From NCBI GenBank assembly GCA_016946835.1, contig JACVTC010000107.1:52501-116500 (forward strand): 64,000 nucleotides of DNA. The letters run 5' to 3'. Position numbers and translations under genes: made by a program. Source of the DNA: Neocallimastix lanati (nom. inval.). Lineage: Eukaryota; Neocallimastigomycota; Neocallimastigomycetes; Neocallimastigales; Neocallimastigaceae. Shown here piece after piece: positions 56,389-64,000 of this stretch (position 1 is its first letter; each line of letters starts with the position of its first letter). A model generated the notes under the pieces. The model had not been told where the DNA came from. It searched no databases and was given only the letters and a program-made list of their open reading frames with translations.

Positions 56389-58141
56389 GGTGAAATATAA
56401 ATAAATAAATAAGTAAATAAATAAATAAATAAATATTTCAAAAATTATTGTAAAGTTAATTCGTTTATAATCTTATGATAACATCATTAATTATTAAATT
56501 ATTTTTTATTTTTACCAAATTTATTATTTGGTTTATTCCTTTTCCATTTTTTCATAATTCTCTTTAATATTGAAACACCTGGTTCTGCTACTAAAGGTGT
56601 AGATTCAGATGCCCTCATATATCCTCCATTTTCAAGTAATTGAACAACCTCACTGGCAACTTTCATACGACATTCACTAGCTAATCCACTTTTACCTTTT
56701 ACGAAATCATAGGTTAAAGCTTTAATATTTTGATGTTTAGAAATATATTGTATATCTGGTTTTATGATATTCTGATTTTTCTGTAAATGTAAATATTTTT
56801 AAATTCATATATTTATTTAAATAGAAAAAATAAAAAAAAAATAATTATTTAAAAATATAATTATATATTAATAATGAAAAAGATTTTGTATAAATTAATA
56901 TTAAAAACTTCATATAAAAATCAATATTATATCATATCAATAATATAACTATAAAAATAATTGAAAATAAGAATATTTATGTATTAAAATATATATATAT
57001 ATATAAATATATAAGTATATAAATATATATACATGTAATGGATTAATTGATTTAAGACTGTCTGCTGTTTTTGGTGATAATAATTTTGGTTTATTATCAT
57101 CCACTAGAACTGGAGGAGCACTATTTAACTTGTCTTCATTGTTTATTTCTGCATTAAATAGTTCCTTTTTACATTGGTTTTTATGTAAAATTTCTATGGC
57201 TGATTTAGAATTATTAATATCCAAATCTTTAACTTTTGAAGAAGATGTTAGTGAATGTAGTGATGTATTAATTTGGGTTAAACTTCCCTTACTATTATAA
57301 TGGTCCTTATTAACACTATATTGCTCCAATAATCCTTCATTAGTCTTAGATAACAGAGATGAATGATCTGAGTCATGATTTATTTGATTATTTTGTTCTA
57401 ATAAATCAATTATTTGGACATTTTCAATATTTTCACTATTTTCATCATTTTCAATATTTTCATCATTTTTAATATTTTCATCATTTTTAATATTTTCATC
57501 ATTTTTAATATTTTCATCATTTTTAATATTTTCATCATTTTTAATATTTTCATCATTTTTAATATTTTCTTCATTTTTCATATTTTCATCATTAATATTT
57601 TCATCATTTTTATTATTTTTATAAGTAACTTCCATTGATTCAAGATTTTGGGTTTCTGGGGTATTCTTAAATTTTAATTCAGATGAAAGTTCTTCATTAC
57701 ATTTTAATTGAGCAGGTATTTCATTTTTTACATCATTAACTACTTTATCCATTTCTTCTTTACTTTCCTTTTTCTCTTCATTCAATATTTCTTGATTTTC
57801 ATTAATTAAAGCACTATTTATTGATTCACTCATATTTTGTATTTCATTATCTTCTTCAATATCAGATTTCATATTTTGTAATGATTTTTTTAATCTTTGT
57901 TCTATCTTTAATTCACTTCTACTAGATTCTTCATCTTCTCCAAGATTTAATATTTCTGATGAACCATGTTGAGAAGTTGAACATTTTATTTTTTCATATG
58001 ATATAGGACTTTGTTGTATTTTTGAGTCTCCAAAATAAACGATTTCATTTTCTTTATTTTCATTATTACTTTCACATGCATTATTAACATCAATATCTTC
58101 CTTTTCTGAATTTGATTCAGATTCACTCTCTTTTCATATTA

Positions 58142-58191
<50 letters not shown>

Positions 58192-60132
58192 TTCAATAAA
58201 TATATATTTATAAATATAAATGAATATATTACTTTTTATTATTTTTACTCAATATTTTATTACCTTCATTATCAGATGATTCATTACTCTCTTCATCTTC
58301 ACACTCCTCTTCAGAACCCTTTATTGAACAAACGTTTACATAATTATATTTAATTATATTTATTTAAAAATAAAAAAATAAAATAAAATAAAATAAAATT
58401 ATTTAATATATAAGCTTATTATATTATTATATTATTATTATTATATTGTTATATTTTTAATTTTTTATTTTATTTTAGATAGAGAGATAAATAGATAACT
58501 TACTTTTTCTAGAAAATCAATTAATTCAGACCACACTTTTCCTTTCCATTTTTTTATTAAATTATCTATATTTTCGATAACATCATTTTCAAAATTTAAT
58601 TTATTTTCAAAATTTTTATTAACACAATTTGTAACTTCAATTTCACGATTTTTTGACATTATATCTATTTTTTCTCGATCTTTCCTTTGTAATTCTAATT
58701 CCGTTGCTGAAGGTCCTCGACCCTCTTTAATTAAAGATTCCCATCTTTCATCTTGATTTTTTCGTCTTCGTTGTTCAAATTTTCTTTCCATATTTATCGT
58801 TCTTAATGCATCTTTCTATTCATCATTTAGTAATTATATTATTTACAAAATATGTATATATATATATATAATAAAAATTAAAGGAAATATAATAACATAT
58901 ATTATATTTAAAATTGTATTAATATTTTTCCATAATAATAATTATAGTATGTAAAATATATATATATATATATATATATTTATAATATAATATGTAAATA
59001 CCAATGCATCATTATATTCTAATTTAAAATATTCTGCTAAATGTCTCAACTTTGATTTATCAAGTTCACTATCATAAATAGGTTCATTTAATGTTAGTGA
59101 AAACTCATTTCCTTCTGACAAATTAATTTTTGAATTAATATCATGACAATTTAAAATTAAAACATTCGGACTTGAATTGATATTTCCACTAATATTATCA
59201 CTTGATAAACTATATAAGCTGTTATGCTTTTTTTGACCTTCATCATTAAAATTATATATATATATTTATATATTTTAATAATAATATTTATTTATTTATT
59301 ATTTCATTTTTATTTTCATTTTTTATTTTTATTCTTGTTTCTAAAAAAAAAATAAAATTATATATATTATTAAATGTTATATATTACCGTTTACTGAAGG
59401 AATATAATGTGAACCATCCTCCTATACATACATATAAATATTAAAATATATGAATAATATATAAAAAATAAAATTATATAGATTGATTAATATTATTTAA
59501 TAATTTAAATATAATAAAAATATATATATACAATAATTAAAAAAGTAATAAATTCTTCAAATTCTTTATTTTAATAAAATCAAATTTAAACATGAATATA
59601 ATCAATAAATAATATTAATAGTAAATTTTAATATAAAATAATTATATATTAACAAAAAAAAAATGCAAAAGCATTGATGTTATATTATTATTTAATACTA
59701 ATAATAATAAATAAGTGAAACACATTATATATTTTTTAAGTTTACTTTTTTTATTTTTAATGATGAATAATGACCACCAATAGAATAACTATTATGAAAA
59801 TTTGAATATGGTAATCCAGAATTTTCATTTTTTGGTAATACTTTTGCAACTAATCTATATTGAGCTTCCTCTTTCCTTTTAACTTCCTCATTTCTTAATC
59901 GAATCTGTTCTTTAACATTTATACTTGACGGTAACGATTCGTTTAATGACTTAATTATTAATATACAATTTTTTTTTATTTTTTTAAAAAAAAAAAGGTT
60001 TTTATTTAATAGATTAAAAAGAATAATGTATATTATTATATCATATATAAATTATTTTAAAATTAACATATTTCATGTCATAAAATATTTATAAATTGAT
60101 ATATTTTAACATTAATACTCAATATTTACCAT
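55091..60132 (-). CDS. RhoGAP-domain protein
   Basis: Eleven exons agree in phase (1050 residues): 60130-60132, 59746-59949, 59388-59421, 59002-59237, 58504-58815, 58264-58318, 57033-58129, 56516-56780, 55912-56358, 55449-55729, 55091-55309. The N-terminus (SLNESLPSSINVKEQIRLRN) is followed by a charged helical region and a long acidic stretch containing repeated NDENIK units. The RhoGAP domain is at about 705-955: GIFRISG with the arginine finger, VFKLFFRELVEPLF with its conserved Lys and Pro, and NDMTSSNLAKVFSPNL with the conserved Asn. A Ser/Lys-rich tail ends the protein. It should speed GTP hydrolysis by Rac/Rho-type GTPases and so control actin. An insertion (about 745-800, RQFEIASKIKDEKLRKEKID) lengthens the domain between the first two motifs. 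The first coding exon holds only the ATG. Dictyostelids have many such gac genes; I cannot say which one. Confidence 0.9.
57432..57600. repeat. 18-bp coding tandem repeat (about 8 units)
   Basis: Units read on the minus strand as NDENIK or variants (NDENIN, NEENIK, NDENSE at the edges) inside the acidic part of the RhoGAP protein. The complementary frame is a Phe/Ile-rich shadow. Confidence 0.9.
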
Positions 60133-60988
60133 CTTATAATATTGATTTAATCACTTTTATTATTATTATTATTATTATTACAGTATGTTCATACGTTATT
60201 GATATTAAATTTATTGATAGGATATATATTTGTAATTTTTTTTATTTGTGCTTTATATAGTTTATAGTTTATTCGTATTAATTTGAATTTTTTTTTTTTC
60301 AAGTTTTAATAGTTATTAATTATTTTTTTTTTCATTATGAAAGTTATGTATATGTATATATTATATATAATTATTTCAATAAAGTGACCACACCTAAAAT
60401 AATAATAAAAATCTTCAAAAAATCTCCTATTACGGTTTATATATTCAGTACAATTATTTAATAATTTTAATATTTTTATAGATCTTTTAAGTGTTTACTT
60501 TACAAAAATATAATTAAATAATATTTATTCTTTTTTATCAATTATATAATATACACTTTAATAAAAATAGATATTAATAAAAAAAATACAAATAATTATA
60601 AAAAAAAAAAAAAATACAATTAAAATATTATTAATATAGTATAAAATGATAAAATGATAATAATATAAATTAGAATAAAAAATCACTATTAATTTTATTA
60701 GTAAATTATAATTATAATTAAAATAAAATTATTTAAATAATAAAATTATATAACATAGCTTAGGAATCTCTTATATTAATTCATTTTATTATAAAAAAAA
60801 TAATATTAATCATACTGTTAAGTATTATAGGTATTAAGGTTATGTTTTTCAATACTGATAAATTTTATTGTATATTTTTATAACTTGTAAAGTTTAGATT
60901 ATAAATGTAAAACTATAATATTATTTGTTTTTTTTTTTTTTTATTTTTATTTTTTTTATTATATTTTTTTTTATTTTATTCTTTTTTT

Positions 60989-61019
<31 letters not shown>

Positions 61020-62963
61020 GCACCCATTTTAGTACAAATATTTAAATTATAATAAATTATAATTAAATAAATTAATTCATCATTAATACTAAAAGTAGAA
61101 TTTAACTAATTTAATTTAATAGTATTTTTTACAAAAATAATTCTTTATAGAAATTTATAATTTTTTAATATTTGTATATAAATAATTATAAAAGTTTCTA
61201 AATAATTTGATTCTATAAATATATTTTATGATAAATATTATATATTTATATTTTAAATATAAAAGAGTGATTAATATTATAAAAAAAAAAAAAAAAAAAA
61301 AAAAACTTTTTTCTTTAATTAATTTAAATTATATATGATTATATGCATTGTAATAAAGACTAATTAATATATTATAAAATGAAATAAAAAGATCTATAAT
61401 TTTTTATTTTATTTTATTATTTTATTTTATTTTATTTTTTTTATTTTTTATATTCTTTTATTTTTTTATTTTTTCTTTTTTTTTAAAATATTAATTTATT
61501 ACTTTACTAATTATTAATCATTAAGAAAAAATATGTTATATTTACAGAAATATATATATTACTATTATTAATAATAATATTTAAATTAATCATTATATAT
61601 ATTAAATTGTATTTATTATAAATACTTATTTTTAAAAAATAATAAAAAACTGAATTTTTTCTATGAATAATATAAAAATATATTATTTCTTAAAAGTTTA
61701 ATATAATTATTAAAATTTTATTTAATGTTAATTATTTATAATTAAAAATATATTAACAATTTCCATAAAAATTAAAATTTTGAAGTATTTGGTGATAAAA
61801 AGATATATAGATTATTATAAGAGAAATAATTCATAATAATATAATTTTTACACTTTACCAATACAAATTAAATATTATGTTTTATATAACATCAAATTAA
61901 ATAAAACACTAAAATACTGAAAATTTATAATTACAATACTAGTTAATTAAATTAATATTATTAATATAGTTAATTTTTTTTTTTTAATCAAATTCTTTTA
62001 ATATTATGTGAGTTTAAATTATTTTATTATTATCACTATTATTATTGTGTATATTATTCTATTAAAGTATTATTTTTATAAAATTTATATATACAATAAT
62101 AAAATTTAATTTATCAATAAAAAAAAAAATTGAAAAATATATTTATTAGTAATTAGTAATAGAACTTATTATTTTTTATTGACTAAATCTTAATTAAAAT
62201 AATTCCATTTAGCAATCGTTTAAATTTTATTAATACATATATATAATAGTAAAAAAAAAAAAAAAAAAAAAGGATATAATAAATATTTAGTATCTATTTC
62301 TGTTTTTAAGTCGTTCCTGGGTGTGCGTACCTTGCTTTATTGTTACAATTTTAGTTTTCCTTAGATGACAAAGTTTCAACAATAGATTAAAACTAAGGTC
62401 TACAGTCAATAAGAGTATATTTAAGGTCCAAGTTAGAAATATTATAATTAATGCTTTTTATTTACTAAGTTCAATCATAGTTTTTTTTTTTTTTTTTTTT
62501 TTTTAAATATAGTATAGTATCTTTAAATGAGGAAATATTCAACTAAGTGAAAAAACTTTATTACTAAATATTGATGTAACTAATTGATTTAAAAGCCCCC
62601 CCCCAAAAAAAAAAAAAAAAAACATATAAATATTTTGAACCTTTATTGATTAATTCAAAAAAGATTTTTCTATATATAATCAATCTATGGCCATATATAA
62701 TTATTTATGCATATCAAAATATATATTAATTTAAAAAAAAAAAAATTATTTCTATATAATATAAATTTATTTTTAAATATTTAAAATTAGAGCTTATTTT
62801 CATGACATTAGGTATTTAAACTGTTAGATTGAAAAGTAAAAAAATTAATAAAAATAAATAAATAAATATTATTTATCTAAATAAATATTTATATAATAAA
62901 TAATAAAATGTATAAATAATAACTAAATAAATAAAGTTTAAATATATATATGGAAAAAATAAG

Positions 62964-62995
<32 letters not shown>

Positions 62996-63264
62996 TATTT
63001 TATATAATTAAATAATATATAATGAATATAAAATGAATATAAAAAGTATTAATCACTGTCTATGTTTTTTCTTATATAAATATATATTTAATATCCATAT
63101 ATTTATATGTTTATATATATTTCATATATATCATTAGATGTATATGTAAACTTTATTTTTAAAGTAAATAATTTATTTATTTCATTTTTTCATTCATTTT
63201 TGTGTTTATTTTACCAATCCATTTCTAAATCTAAATTAAAAAATTATATTAAAACTTTATTATT

Positions 63265-63305
<41 letters not shown>

Positions 63306-64000
63306 AAATATTTTTTTCTATTTGTTTAAAAAAAAATAATAAATCTTGTGGTTTTTATAGATTTATATATAGTAGTTTAAATATAAAAAAAGGTTAGTTT
63401 TGTTATATAAAATAAATAAGCGTTATTTAAAAATTAGATGTAAATAAAAAAATCTCAAATATTATAAGCTATTAAATTTTCATATCGATATAAAAAAAAT
63501 TTAATTTGATTTTTAATTTAAAAAATATAATTATTATATAATATTTTATTTATAACCAATATTTAATCAAACTCTGAGAATAATGTTAGCAATACATAAT
63601 TAAGAATATGGTACTTTAAAATTAAAACCAATGATAGCAATAAAAAATAACATTAATAACAGAAAAATCAAAATCAAAATCAAAATAAATAAATAAATAA
63701 AAAAAATAAATGATGTTAATATATATAATAATATACTTTAATGATACTACTACTACTAATAATAATAATAATAAAAGAATTTTAAACATTCTTTTATTAT
63801 AATACAATATTATTAATAATATTATTATTTTTACTTTTTTTCCTTTTTAAAAAGTTATAAAAGAATTTAAAGTATATATGTAAAAATGAAGGGAAAAACT
63901 TTGAAAAATAATTAAACATATTAAATCTACAATAATGAAATTTATTTTAAAAAATTAAAGAAACATTAAAATTAAAAATGAAATTTTAAATAGTTTAAAT
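60133..64000. other. Intergenic to right edge, no gene seen
   Basis: 3.9 kb of A/T-rich DNA. The left end is the promoter side of the RhoGAP gene. A/T runs occur at 60984-61019, 61281-61305 and 63267-63300. A less A/T-rich patch at 62300-62450 and a C9-A19 tract at 62596-62623 are discussed in the findings. No tRNA, rRNA or coding frame could be supported. Confidence 0.55.
62596..62623. repeat. C9 run joined to A19 run
   Basis: Nine C followed directly by about 19 A. It is the only C run of this length in the window. Confidence 0.9.

Noticed and set aside
57414-57638. 74-codon plus-strand FIIFNIF repeat frame
   Set aside because: It is the shadow of the NDENIK repeat of the RhoGAP gene.

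Overview
The window is from a social-amoeba (dictyostelid) type nuclear genome. Intergenic DNA is close to pure A/T with long A and T runs and AAT/ATT microsatellites. Introns are short and A/T-rich with GTAAGT-like donors. Proteins carry Asn/Ser runs, and stops are almost always TAA. I cannot fix the species from sequence alone. All splice structures below were derived by hand from reading frame, GT/AG sites and phase agreement; none was checked by transcript data.

Layout. Minus strand: the 5' two thirds of a CFAP52/WDR16-like WD-repeat gene running off the left edge (303-2760), then NTF2 (5432-6455). Plus strand: a small secreted LCL2-like protein (9660-10237). A decayed minus-strand Ty1/copia-type LTR retrotransposon with both LTRs fills 11082-13719. 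Next on the plus strand is a 21-exon gene (14725-21942) for a predicted 1178-residue receptor: signal peptide, long beta-helix-like ectodomain, EGF-like module and class C (7tm_3) seven-helix domain. A broken non-LTR reverse transcriptase (22966-23400) precedes a minus-strand secreted GH16 beta-glucanase with Cys-rich sugar-binding-like modules (23870-25556).

The region 25560-30950 has no gene. It holds two diverged direct repeat copies and an A-tailed insert flanked by an 8-bp direct repeat. Three single-exon plus-strand genes follow: an ankyrin protein (30954-33770), an unknown 268-residue protein (34686-35492) and an Arg/Ser/His repeat protein (35788-38913). A CCDC81-type HU-domain gene (40511-41910, plus) faces a leucine-rich-repeat gene (43092-46678, minus). 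After another empty stretch come a coiled-coil gene with unresolved 5' end (50972-53981, plus) and a convergent RhoGAP gene (55091-60132, minus). The last 3.9 kb holds no gene I can support.

Functional reading. The genes are unrelated housekeeping, signalling and secreted functions, not a cluster. The points that stand out are the beta-helix/EGF/7TM receptor, a cilium protein (CFAP52) and a centrosome/cilium-linked HU-domain protein (CCDC81-like) in a lineage regarded as non-ciliated, the secreted glucanase, and three retroelement-derived relics.
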